In this document: positions 52,856 through 62,000 of the stretch, one piece after another
Layout of the letters: each line of letters begins with the position of its first letter
How positions within the stretch are numbered: the first letter of the stretch is position 1
Assembly (NCBI RefSeq): GCF_020096995.1
Contig: NZ_CP083692.1
Location: forward strand, 1,302,001-1,366,000
Reading direction: 5' to 3'
Length of the DNA: 64,000 nucleotides
Source of the DNA: Leucobacter sp. Psy1
GTDB lineage: Bacteria > Actinomycetota > Actinomycetes > Actinomycetales > Microbacteriaceae
Made by a program: the position numbers and the translations under genes
The notes under the pieces: model-generated
What the model was told of the DNA's origin: nothing
Seen by the model: the letters and a program-made list of their open reading frames with translations, nothing else
Databases searched by the model: none

Positions 52856-54202
52856 GTGAATCAGGTACCCGTCCCATCGCTCGACGAGCTGTGGTCGATC
52901 CTCCCGGAAGAAGCGTCGGCCGACGCCGCGACGCCTGAGGTGCTCAGCATCGGCGGCGTCCCGGTCACGGAGCTCGCCGAGCGGTACGGAACGCCCCTGT
53001 ACGTGTACGACGAGACCGGACTGCGGCGCCAGATCCGCCGGTTCACCGAGGGTCTTCGAGAGCGATGGCCGAACTCTGAGGTGCTGTTCGCATCGAAGTC
53101 GTTCCCCGCCGTCGGCATGTACCGGCTCGCGCAGGAAGAAGGCCTCTCGATCGACGTCGCCGGGGGTGGGGAACTCCAGATGGCCTTGGCCGCCGGAGTC
53201 GATCCCGCCCGCATCCACATGCACGGCAATGCGAAGACCGACGCGGAACTCGCGATGGCGCTCGACGCGGGCATCGACACCATCATCGTCGACAACGCGG
53301 ACGAGCTGGACCGGCTGGAGCGGCTGCTGCCTGCGCGCTCCGGCGATCGCGCCGCGACGCCGCAGCAGCTCCTCCTGCGCGTGATTCCCGGCGTCGCCGC
53401 GAAGACGCACGCCTCGCAGGCGACCGGCGGAGACGAGTCGAAGTTCGGGCTGCCCCTCGGTCAGGCGGCCGCTGCGATCGAGCGGATGCGCGCGCACCCC
53501 CTCATGGACTTCGCCGGCGTGCACCTGCACATCGGATCGCAGATCCTCGACGTGGAGCAGTTCGCCGAGGCGGTCTCGAAGCTCTCGGGCGTCACCTCGG
53601 ACATCTCCGGCGGCACTCCGTTCCGCACCTACGACGTGGGTGGCGGCCTCGGGGTGAAGTACACCTACGCCGACGACGCGCCGGCCGTCGACGCCTACCT
53701 CGACGCCGTCGTCGCGGCGGCGCGCGAGCACCTGCCGGCCGATGCGCGCCTGCTCATCGAGCCGGGTCGGTCGATCGTCGCGCGCGCGGGTGTCACGCTG
53801 TACCGCGTTACGTCGGTCAAGCGCACGGGGCGGACCTTCGTCGCCGTCGACGGCGGTCTCGCCGACCAGATGGATGCGGCACTCACCGGTCAGCGTTTCG
53901 AAGCGGTGCTCGCCAACCGGCTCGACGCCCCCTGGAGCGAGAGTGTGCAACTCGTCGGGCGTCAGTGCGAGTCGGGCGACCTGCTCGTCGACGGCGCACC
54001 GATGCCGCCGGCGGAGGTCGGGGACCTCGTCGTCCTCGCGACCACCGGCGCGTACGGGTACACCCTCGCGAACAACTACAACGGTGCGCTGAAGCCCGCG
54101 ATCGTCTTCGTCGGCGACGGTGCGTCCCGGCTCATCGCTCGGCGAGAGACCTACGCCGACCTGCTCGCGACGCACGAACCAGCCATCGTCTCGCGCGCCT
54201 GA
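52856..54202 (+). CDS. lysA: Diaminopimelate decarboxylase
   Basis: Fold-type III PLP enzyme making lysine from meso-diaminopimelate; 448 residues. PLP lysine Lys81 (LFASKSFPA), LHIGSQI, the glycine loop YDVGGGLGVKY, EPGRSIVARAG, and the active-site cysteine in RQCESGD are all present; YGYTLANNYNG is the C-terminal substrate segment. GTG start with GGAGG 4 bases upstream. The position after a basic-amino-acid decarboxylase and permease, away from other lysine synthesis genes, suggests a coordinated lysine/diamine group or a second copy. Confidence 0.9.
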   Translation: MNQVPVPSLDELWSILPEEASADAATPEVLSIGGVPVTELAERYGTPLYVYDETGLRRQIRRFTEGLRERWPNSEVLFASKSFPAVGMYRLAQEEGLSIDVAGGGELQMALAAGVDPARIHMHGNAKTDAELAMALDAGIDTIIVDNADELDRLERLLPARSGDRAATPQQLLLRVIPGVAAKTHASQATGGDESKFGLPLGQAAAAIERMRAHPLMDFAGVHLHIGSQILDVEQFAEAVSKLSGVTSDISGGTPFRTYDVGGGLGVKYTYADDAPAVDAYLDAVVAAAREHLPADARLLIEPGRSIVARAGVTLYRVTSVKRTGRTFVAVDGGLADQMDAALTGQRFEAVLANRLDAPWSESVQLVGRQCESGDLLVDGAPMPPAEVGDLVVLATTGAYGYTLANNYNGALKPAIVFVGDGASRLIARRETYADLLATHEPAIVSRA

Positions 54203-54228
54203 GCGCGGACCGCGCGTACCGCCGCATA

Positions 54229-54273
54229 CAGCAGAGCGCGGCGACCCACTGTTCGGGTCGCCGCGCTCTGCTG
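54229..54273. terminator. Bidirectional terminator hairpin after lysA
   Basis: Perfect 19-bp stem (CAGCAGAGCGCGGCGACCC and complement) with a 7-base loop, between lysA and the convergent small membrane protein gene. Confidence 0.87.
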
Positions 54274-54286
54274 CGTATCGAGGGGA

Positions 54287-54523
54287 CTAGTCCTTCTTGT
54301 CGAAGAGACGCCCGACGAGGATCGAGGTGGCGAGCACGATCACAGCGAGGATGATGATCACCGCGAAGATGGCGCCGTACTGGAACGAATCGTTCGCGCG
54401 CGAGAACATGCTGTCGAGGTCGCTGCCGCCGTGTCCGCCCTCGGCCGCGAACGCCGGCGCTGCGACGAACAGCGAGAGCAGAGCGGTCGTCACTGCGGTG
54501 GCGATGCGGGTGCGGGTCTTCAC
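54287..54523 (-). CDS. Small secreted/membrane protein with signal peptide
   Basis: 78 residues. Residues 1-27 form a clear Sec signal peptide (TAVTTALLSLFVAAPAFA, then AEGG), followed by a short His/Gly/Ser/Asp ectodomain (28-46), one transmembrane helix (about 48-72, AIFAVIIILAVIVLATSILV) and a charged cytoplasmic end (RLFDKKD). GTG start with AGGAG 8 bases upstream. I do not recognise the family. Confidence 0.75.
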   Translation of the reverse strand: MKTRTRIATAVTTALLSLFVAAPAFAAEGGHGGSDLDSMFSRANDSFQYGAIFAVIIILAVIVLATSILVGRLFDKKD

Positions 54524-54581
54524 GTCGGGTTCTCCTCGCGGGTGGTTCGGGGTCGCGCGGGGCGACCCATGTGTGCTCAGT

Positions 54582-55211
54582 CTATTCTGCCGTCTCCGGG
54601 GTGGTCTGCGCCAACCGGCGCTCGAGGTGTCGCAAGATGCGCCGTTCGAGGCCGACCCGCACCCCGGCCCACTCCGACTCGGTGATCGAGAACACCACGG
54701 TGTCGCGCAGGTAACCCGGCATACGCATGTGCGCCCGCAGGATCCCGTCCTGTCTGGCCCCGAGCCGCGCGATGGCGGCCCGGGACTGCTGGTTGTGGAA
54801 GTCGGTGCGGAACTCCACAGCGGGGCACCCCCACGTTTCGAACGCATGGCCGAGCATGAGCAGCTTCGCATCCGGGTTCGTGCCAGACCCCTGCGCGCTC
54901 ACGGCGTTCCAGGTCGACCCGATCTCGACGCGCGGCACGCGAGCGTCGATGTTCATGAACGTCGTCATGCCGATGATCTCGCCGGTGTCGTTCCGGAGGG
55001 TCGTGAATGGGATCATCGATCCCGCCTCCTGTAGACCGAGGCGCCGATCGATCTCGGCGTCCATCCCCTCCGGAGTAGGCACGTGGGTGTACCAGAGGTT
55101 CCACAGTTCGCCGTCACGGGCCGCTGCGACGAGACCGTCGTGATGCTCGTGGCTGAGCGGCTCGAGCGTGACGAGCCTGCCGGTCAGGGTTCCAGGAAGG
55201 GGAAGAGCCAT
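54582..55211 (-). CDS. GNAT acetyltransferase, RimJ/RimL type
   Basis: 209 residues. LTGRLVTLEPLSHEHHDGL at the start and the ending with a VVFSITESEW segment are typical of RimJ/RimL-like enzymes that acetylate protein N-termini or small amines. The acetyl-CoA loop is less conserved than usual (SGTNPDAKLLMLGHAFETWG). The ATG follows TAGGAT by 6 bases with no Shine-Dalgarno, so it is probably leaderless. Confidence 0.87.
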   Translation of the reverse strand: MALPLPGTLTGRLVTLEPLSHEHHDGLVAAARDGELWNLWYTHVPTPEGMDAEIDRRLGLQEAGSMIPFTTLRNDTGEIIGMTTFMNIDARVPRVEIGSTWNAVSAQGSGTNPDAKLLMLGHAFETWGCPAVEFRTDFHNQQSRAAIARLGARQDGILRAHMRMPGYLRDTVVFSITESEWAGVRVGLERRILRHLERRLAQTTPETAE

Positions 55212-55217
55212 GGGTTC

Positions 55218-55223
55218 ATCCTA
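55218..55223 (-). promoter_or_regulatory. -10 box of a leaderless promoter for the RimJ/RimL-like gene
   Basis: TAGGAT on the minus strand, 6 bases before the ATG at 55211. Confidence 0.47.
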
Positions 55224-55326
55224 GGGGCCGTGCTGAGGCCTCGGGTCAGGGCTCGCCCGCGCCCGCGCCCCTCGTGCGCCCGCCCTCGCCTCGCCTTCGG
55301 CGCGCTTCGAGCCCGCCCTCGCCCCT

Positions 55327-55383
55327 CGAGATTGCAGTTTGTCGGGGTTCACGTGTCCTGAAACCGGAGGAACTGCAATCTCG
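55327..55383. repeat. Inverted repeat with 13-base arms, possible dispersed palindromic element
   Basis: CGAGATTGCAGTT and its exact complement flank a 31-base centre in the gap between the DEAD helicase and GNAT genes, both on the minus strand. The arms are much less GC-rich than the surrounding C-rich sequence. It could terminate the helicase transcript, or be a copy of a dispersed intergenic element. Confidence 0.6.
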
Positions 55384-55397
55384 ACGAGGCGTGCGGG

Positions 55398-57032
55398 TTA
55401 CGCGCCGGACGAGCTCGTCGAGTAGACGGTGCCACCCGAGCTCTGCGCGCGGCGGCCCGAGCGACGCTGGCCGCCCTGTCCACCCTGGCCACCGCGGCTC
55501 GACTGGCCCTGACCCTGGCCCTGGCTGCGGCCCTGACCCTGGCGCTGGCCGCCTTGACCCTGGCCGCTCTGACCCTGGCCGCTCTGACCCTGGCCGCGTG
55601 ACTCGCCGTTGCCACCGCGGCCCCGGCCGCCCTGGCTGCGACCCTGGCGCTGCTGGCCACCGCCCTCGCTCTGGCCTTCGCCGCCCTGCCCGCGTCCGCG
55701 ACCGCCGCGGGAGCGCTTGCGCTTCGCATTGGCACCCTGGGACTTGCCCTGGCCAGGCGCGCTGGCGTTACCGCCTGCGGCTCGCTGCTGCGCGGTCTGC
55801 GCCTCAGCGCGGCGATGCTCCGTCACGCGGGGGTCGACGCGGGGCGCGACCTCTCCGATGAGCTCGAGCACCTCGGTGTCGACCTCGCGCGCGTTCGGGT
55901 TGACCTTGCGGGGGGTCACCCGGATCTTCGCGGCGCGCATGAGCTGCTTCATCTCGCCACGCTGCTCGGGGAGCACGAGAGTGACGACGTCGCCCTCGGC
56001 CCCGGCGCGTGCGGTACGGCCGGAACGGTGCAGGTACGCCTTGTGCTCTACCGGCGGATCGATGTGCACGACGAGTTCGACGCCGTCGACGTGCACGCCG
56101 CGGGCGGCGACGTCGGTTGCGACGAGCACGCGCGCGTCGCCGTTCACGAACTCGGCGAGGTTCCGGTCGCGCGCATTCTGCGAGAGGTTGCCCTGCAGCT
56201 CGACTGCGGGGATACCTGCGGCGGTGAGTTTCTTCGCGAGACGCTTCGCCTGGTGCTTCATGCGGGTGAACATGATGCGGCGACCGGTTCCCGAGGCGAG
56301 GGCCTCGATGAGGGCGTCCTTGTCGTCCTTGTCGGAGACCTCGAAGACGTGGTGGGTGAGCTGCGGCACGGGCGACTCGGCGGAATCGACTGAGTGCAGG
56401 ATCGGATCGTGCAGGTACTTCTTGACGATGTTGTCGACCCCGTTGTCGAGGGTCGCGCTGAAGAGCAGGCGCTGGCCGACCTTCGGGGTCTTGTTCAGGA
56501 TGCGCGTCACGACGGGCAGGAAGCCCATGTCGGCCATGTGATCGGCTTCGTCGAGTACCGTGATCTCGACGCCGCCGAGGTCGACGAGGCCCTGCTTCAT
56601 GAGGTCATCGAGGCGGCCGGGCGCGGCGACGACGATGTCGACCCCGCGCTCGAGGACTTCCTCCTGGCGACGCTGGGAGACGCCGCCGAAGATGGTGGTG
56701 ACGCGGATCTTCACGGGATCGGCGAGGAGCTTCACGGTCTCGGCGATCTGGGTGACGAGCTCGCGGGTCGGGGCGAGCACGATGGCGCGCGGGCGGTTCG
56801 GCCGGCGCTTCGCGTCGGCGTCCTCGGTCAGATTTGCCACGAGCGGGATCGCGAAGGCGATCGTCTTGCCCGAACCGGTGCGGCCGCGGCCGAGCACGTC
56901 GCGTCCCTGCAGGGTGTCGGGCAACGTGTCGCGCTGGATGGGGAATGCCTCGGTCTTGCCGTTCTTGGCCAGCGCGTCGGCGAGGGGTGCGGGGACGCCG
57001 AGATCGGCGAAGGTGGGGGTGGTGTCAGTCAC
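55398..57032 (-). CDS. DEAD-box RNA helicase, RhlE-like, with Gln/Gly-rich tail
   Basis: 544 residues. Helicase core: GRTGSGKT (50-57), PTREL, DEAD, SAT, and HRSGRTARAG. There is no DbpA-type domain. The last 150 residues are low-complexity Gln/Gly/Arg/Ser built partly from 15-base DNA repeats. Compared with the DeaD at 9738 it is a separate RhlE/SrmB-like paralogue, probably for cold or stress RNA remodelling. GTG start at 57032 begins the conserved TDTTPTFADLG; an in-frame GTG at 57071 is possible. An upstream TAGGAT hexamer (57222-57227) could give a long leader of about 185 bases. Confidence 0.9.
   Translation of the reverse strand: MTDTTPTFADLGVPAPLADALAKNGKTEAFPIQRDTLPDTLQGRDVLGRGRTGSGKTIAFAIPLVANLTEDADAKRRPNRPRAIVLAPTRELVTQIAETVKLLADPVKIRVTTIFGGVSQRRQEEVLERGVDIVVAAPGRLDDLMKQGLVDLGGVEITVLDEADHMADMGFLPVVTRILNKTPKVGQRLLFSATLDNGVDNIVKKYLHDPILHSVDSAESPVPQLTHHVFEVSDKDDKDALIEALASGTGRRIMFTRMKHQAKRLAKKLTAAGIPAVELQGNLSQNARDRNLAEFVNGDARVLVATDVAARGVHVDGVELVVHIDPPVEHKAYLHRSGRTARAGAEGDVVTLVLPEQRGEMKQLMRAAKIRVTPRKVNPNAREVDTEVLELIGEVAPRVDPRVTEHRRAEAQTAQQRAAGGNASAPGQGKSQGANAKRKRSRGGRGRGQGGEGQSEGGGQQRQGRSQGGRGRGGNGESRGQGQSGQGQSGQGQGGQRQGQGRSQGQGQGQSSRGGQGGQGGQRRSGRRAQSSGGTVYSTSSSGA
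55556..55600 (-). repeat. 15-base tandem repeat in the helicase tail
   Basis: Three copies of a 15-base unit (plus-strand GACCCTGGCCGCTCT; the third copy differs at its end) encode a QGQSG repeat. Confidence 0.8.
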
Positions 57033-57242
57033 GTGTGATGCTTTCGGATCGGGCGCGAACGGGCGCGGCACACGCTCAAGAGCGGTGCGGGGCCGTCGCA
57101 GTGGTTCGGCGGGCGCGCTGTGCTGCGCACCAATTCGCCGCAGAAAACCTGGTGGCGCACGCGGGTTGCGGCTGCCGGAGATTCGCGACGCGATGGCGGA
57201 CGCTGGGGGCCGCCGTGCTCCATCCTACAGGTCGGGGCGCGA

Positions 57243-57248
57243 TAGGCT
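57243..57248 (+). promoter_or_regulatory. -10 box of a leaderless promoter for the YchJ gene
   Basis: TAGGCT followed by 6 bases and then the ATG at 57255. Confidence 0.47.
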
Positions 57249-57254
57249 CCGAAG

Positions 57255-57650
57255 ATGAGTGAAACCCGGTGCCCCTGCGGTCGGGGCGAACCGTATGCGA
57301 CGTGCTGCGAGCCGCTGCTCGCCGGCGAGTCCGTGGCGGCCACCGCCGAACGGCTGATGCGTTCGAGGTACACCGCGTTCGCCGTCGGTGACGCCGAGTA
57401 TCTGCGGCGTTCCTGGCATCCAGCGACTCGTCCCGCATCGCTCGAACTCGACGAGGGGACCGAGTGGAAGCGGCTCCTCGTGGAGCGCTGCGAGGCCGGG
57501 GGTCCGTTCGACGGGGAGGGCACCGTAACCTTCACCGCCATCGCGCGTGTCGACGGATCGCGGTTCGTGCAGCGCGAGCGGAGCCGATTCGCGCGATCGG
57601 GCGGACAGTGGGTCTATGTGGACGGGACTTCGCTCGATCCGGAGATGTAG
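57255..57650 (+). CDS. YchJ/UPF0225 family protein
   Basis: 131 residues. The N-terminal SEC-C-like zinc motif is CPCGRGEPYATCC; an NTF2-like domain follows (RSRYTAFAVGDAEYLRRSWH, ending GGQWVYVDG). This is the complete YchJ architecture. Function is unknown in all species. Preceded by TAGGCT 6 bases upstream, with no Shine-Dalgarno. The GNAT-AAA+ fusion gene follows on the same strand after 35 bases. Confidence 0.92.
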   Translation: MSETRCPCGRGEPYATCCEPLLAGESVAATAERLMRSRYTAFAVGDAEYLRRSWHPATRPASLELDEGTEWKRLLVERCEAGGPFDGEGTVTFTAIARVDGSRFVQRERSRFARSGGQWVYVDGTSLDPEM

Positions 57651-57685
57651 GGGTCATTTCGCGGGAATTCTGGCATGATCGCTCC

Positions 57686-58975
57686 ATGGGGCGCATACAC
57701 ATACGCGAGTTCCACGACGACGACCTCGACGCCGTCGTGCGGCTGTGGCTCGAAGCAGGAGAAACCGGTGATCAGCCGGTGTACTCCCTCGCCGAGGTGA
57801 CGGCTTCATGCCGCGAGGACCACGCGGTCGTCGCGGTGCTCGGCGAGGAGATCGTCGGTGCGGCCGTCGGGCGGGCCGCGCACGCACAGGGGTGGATCGT
57901 GTTCTTCGGTGTGGTCGGAGACGGGCGCGGCGACGGAGCGGCGCCAGGACTGCTCGATGCCCTCGAGCGGAAGATGGCGCCACTCGGGCTCAGCACGCTC
58001 TCGGTCCTGCTGCACGAGGACGGCCGCAACCTCGACGCGCTCACGACCAACGGTTTCCAGCTCAGGCACCGGCTCCGCTATCTGGAACGGCAGATGCCGG
58101 TTCAGCGGCGCGAGCTCGACCTGCTCGGCGACGTCGGCGGCAGGATCCTGCCCCGCCACCTCTGGGGCACCGTTGCCGGGATGCAACGCGAGAAGCGGCT
58201 CCTCGAAGAACGACTCGTCGCCCCGCTCGCACAGCGCGAACTCGCCGACCGGTACGGCGTGGTGCCCCCGCGAGCCGTGATGCTGTTCGGGCCTCCGGGC
58301 ACCGGGAAGACGACGTTCGCGAAGGCCGTCGCCTCACGACTCGACTGGCCGTTCGTTGAAGTCTTCCCCTCGCGGCTCGGTGATGGTCCGGCCGGCATGG
58401 CCGCAGCGCTCAGAAGCATCTTCGCGCGGATCAGTCAGCTCGAGAACGCCGTCGTCTTCATCGACGAGGTCGAGGAGATCGCGTCGCAGCGGCGCGGGGA
58501 TCCGCCCTCGCCGACGCAGGGGGTCACGAACGAGCTCCTCAAACTGGTGGCCGAGTTCCGCGACCGGGAGGGGCTGCTGCTCGTCTGCGCGACGAACTTC
58601 GTCCGGGCGCTGGACGCCGCGTTCCTCCGGCACGGCCGCTTCGACTACGTCCTACCCATCGGCCTGCCGGATGCCGAAGCGCGACGCGCGATCTGGGGAC
58701 GCTACGTTCCGCACGATCTCGCGGGCGCGATCGACTTCGACGTGCTCGTCGGCGCGAGCGATGGGTTGACGCCAGCTGATATCGAGTACGCCGCGAGACG
58801 CGCTTCGCAGGAGGCGCTCGCCCGCGCCCTGGAATCGGGTGCCACAGGGAGGGACGACGCCACGGGACTCGCGACGGAGGATTACCTGTCGGCTCTCGGC
58901 CACACGCGCGCCACGGTGTCGGAGAGCGAGCAGCGGGCGTTCCTGGAAGACATCGAGACGCTCGCGCGACTCTGA
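57686..58975 (+). CDS. GNAT acetyltransferase fused to AAA+ ATPase
   Basis: 429 residues with two distinct parts. Residues 1-140 resemble a GNAT fold: IHIREFHDDDLDAVVRLW at the start, VAVLGEEIVGAAVGRA, and the acetyl-CoA loop RGDGAAPGLLDALE (81-94). Residues 145-405 are an AAA+ module: Walker A GPPGTGKT (202-209), Walker B VVFIDEVEE, sensor-1 CATN (301-304), arginine region LRHGRFDYVLPIGLP, and a C-terminal lid. The AAA+ part resembles FtsH/Cdc48-type ATPases but has no protease. ATG at 57686 is 6 bases after CATGAT. The role is unknown; a chaperone or remodelling acetyltransferase is one guess. Confidence 0.82.
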   Translation: MGRIHIREFHDDDLDAVVRLWLEAGETGDQPVYSLAEVTASCREDHAVVAVLGEEIVGAAVGRAAHAQGWIVFFGVVGDGRGDGAAPGLLDALERKMAPLGLSTLSVLLHEDGRNLDALTTNGFQLRHRLRYLERQMPVQRRELDLLGDVGGRILPRHLWGTVAGMQREKRLLEERLVAPLAQRELADRYGVVPPRAVMLFGPPGTGKTTFAKAVASRLDWPFVEVFPSRLGDGPAGMAAALRSIFARISQLENAVVFIDEVEEIASQRRGDPPSPTQGVTNELLKLVAEFRDREGLLLVCATNFVRALDAAFLRHGRFDYVLPIGLPDAEARRAIWGRYVPHDLAGAIDFDVLVGASDGLTPADIEYAARRASQEALARALESGATGRDDATGLATEDYLSALGHTRATVSESEQRAFLEDIETLARL

Positions 58976-59057
58976 TCGCTGCGCTGCCGACACACCCAGC
59001 GTCGGTGTCGGAGGTGCCGGGTAGCGTCGGGGTGACGCCCCGAGAGAGGACCCTCGA

Positions 59058-62000
59058 TTGTTCATACAGCAGGAACGACTCGTCACGAGCGCCAGCGACC
59101 TCACGTCAGCCAGCGCGTGCGAGTTCGCCTTCCTTCGTCGCGTGGATGCGAAACTCGGCCGCGACGTCGCAGTGCCTCCTGACGATGATCCGATGCTCGC
59201 CAGGGCGGCGCGCCTCGGTGATGCGCACGAGAACCGGGTGCTCGCCGAGTATCGAGCGTCGCACCCTGGCGACGTGGTCGAGATTCCACGCCCCGCGTCG
59301 ATGAGTGCAACCGACCTGCACGACGTCGCCGCTCAGACAGTCGACGCGCTGCGCTCCGGAGCCGGAGTGGTCTTCCAGGCGACGTTCTTCGATCCGGCGC
59401 AGCGCCAGGCTCGCCACCCCGAAGAGCCAGATATCGCCTTCGTGGGTTTCGCCGACTTCCTGCTCCGCACCGGTACCGGTGCATTCGAGGTGCAGGACGC
59501 CAAGCTCGCCCGCCGTGCAAAAGTCACGGCCCTCATGCAGCTCGCCGCGTACGCCGAGCAGCTCGAGCGTGTCGGGGTTCCGGTGTCGCCCCGCGCCACA
59601 CTGATCCTCGGCGACGGTTCGCGCTCCGAACACCGCATCGCCGACATCGCCCCCGTGTTCCGAGCTCGCCGAGCACGACTGCACGAGCTTCTGCTCGCGC
59701 GCGTGGCGGCGAACGAGCCCGTCTCCTGGGACGACCCGGGAGTGGTGCGGTGCGGGCGCTGCGAGGTGTGCGAGCCGGAGATCGAGCGCACGCGAGACCC
59801 GCTCCTCATCGCGGGCATTCGCGCCGCACAGCGCGATCGCCTCGTCGCCGCCGGGTACGCCACGATCGACGACGTTGCGTCCTGGAACGGTGCTCCGGTC
59901 GACGGCATGCCGCAGGGTGCAGTCGCGCGACTCGCCGCGCAGGCTGCGGCCCAGGCGCGGAGCGATGATGCAGGAGTACTCGTCTTCGAACCCCACGACC
60001 CGGCAGCGCTGGCTGCGATCCCCACTCCCGACCCGGGCGACCTATTCTTCGACTTCGAGGGGGACCCGCTCTACCGGGCTTCGAACGGCACATGGGGCAT
60101 CGACTACCTGTTCGGCATGATTGACACCGCCGAACGCTTCACACCGCTCTGGGCGCACGACCTCGCCGAGGAACGTCTCGCCCTCGAGCGGTTCCTGGCG
60201 CTCGTCGCCGAACGCCGCCGCCTGCACCCCGGCATGCATATCTACCACTACGCCGCCTACGAGCGGACACACCTCCTGAGCATCGCGGCGCGGCACGGCG
60301 TCGGGGAGGCGGCCGTCGACCAGCTCCTCCGCGACCACGTGCTCGTCGACCTCTATCCGATCGTGCGACGAGCGCTGTGCGTCGGATCGCGCTCCTACTC
60401 GATCAAGAAGCTCGAACCCCTGTACATGGGCGACGAACTCCGCGACGAAACGGGCGTGACCAGCGGCGCGCAGTCGGTGAGCGAGTACGCCGACGCCACC
60501 GCCCTCCTCGCGTCGCCGAGCGCGGAGGAGCAGGAGGAGGGCCACCGCCGGCTCAACGGCATCGCCGACTACAACCGATACGACTGCGTCTCCACACTGC
60601 GGCTCCGCGACTGGCTCCGCGGCATCGCCGCCGAGCACGGCGTCGCACCGTACCCGGCGGAGGAGTCCCAGGACGAGGGACCCGAACTCGTGCTCAGCCG
60701 CGTGGGTGCCAGGCTCACCGCGCAGTCCGAGACGGTGAGTGACCCGCGAGATCGGCAGGCGGCTGCGCTCGCCGCGAGCGCGATCGACTACCACCAGCGC
60801 GAGCAGAAGTCGTTCTGGTGGTCACACTTCGCACGCCTCGTGGATCCGATCGATGACTGGGCCGAGACACGCGACGTCCTCGTCGTCGACCCGGATCGGA
60901 GCCGTGTCGTCGAGGAGTGGCACGTTCCGCCGCGCGCGCGGAGCGAGCGACGGCACCTGCGCCTCGGTGGAGAGTTCGGCCCGGGTAGCACGGTGAAGGC
61001 AGGCGGACGGGGCTTCCTGGTCTACGAGCATCCGGGGCCCTATCGGCAACGGGGCGCCGCACCCGGAGCTCGGGTTGCACGGGAGGTGACCATTCTCGAG
61101 CGTCACGAAGACGGCGTGACCGTCATGGAGACGCTGCCGCCCGACACCGATCCCTACTCGCGGCTCCCCGTCGCCCTCACTCCGGGCACCCCGCCGCCAG
61201 CCGGAGCCCAGAAGGGCGCGATCGAGGAGTGGGGGAGCGCCTACTCCGCCGCGCTCGACCTCGACGCGGCCGGAGGGGCATCGCGGGATCCGGTCGTCGA
61301 TCTGCTCCGTCGCACGCCGCCGCGCCTCACGGACGGCCTCCCGCTCGTCGATCCTCACTCTGAGGAGGCGCTCCGTCTCGCCGGGGGCGATGAGGAGGCC
61401 CGCACAGTCGCAGCGGTGACGGAGAGCGTCCGTCGGCTCGACCGCTCCGCGCTCGCCGTCCAGGGGCCACCGGGCACGGGCAAGACCTACCTCGCGGCGC
61501 ACGTGATCACGAGACTCGTCTCCGAGTACGGGTGGCGCGTCGGCGTCGTCGCACAGTCGCACAAGGTCGTCGAGCATGTGCTGGGGGCGGTCGCCGCTGC
61601 TGGACTCCCGAAGGGACAGATCGGCAAGGTGCCGCAGACCACGCCGGAGGATCCCGACGAACTGCCGTTCACCGCAATCCGGCGCGCCGGCCATGCCTCG
61701 TTCACCGCGGCGCACGGAAACGCCGGTCGCGGGTGCGTCGTCGGGGGGACGGCGTGGGACTTCAGTAACGAAACCCGGTTCGCGCGGCAGAGTCTCGATC
61801 TGCTCGTCATCGACGAGGCTGGCCAGTTCTCCCTCGCGCCGACGATCGCGGCCGCAGTATCGGCGGAGCGGCTGCTGCTGCTCGGTGACCCGCAGCAGTT
61901 GCCGCAGGTCTCCCAGGGGAGTCACCCCGAGCCGGTCGACACGTCGGCGCTCGGCTGGCTGCTCGATGAGCACGACACCATGCCGCAGCACCTCGGCTAC

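Noticed and set aside
55240..55330. C-rich repetitive stretch after the GNAT gene
   Set aside because: Considered as a CRISPR-like or tandem array, but there are no regular units or spacers; it is simple low-complexity sequence.
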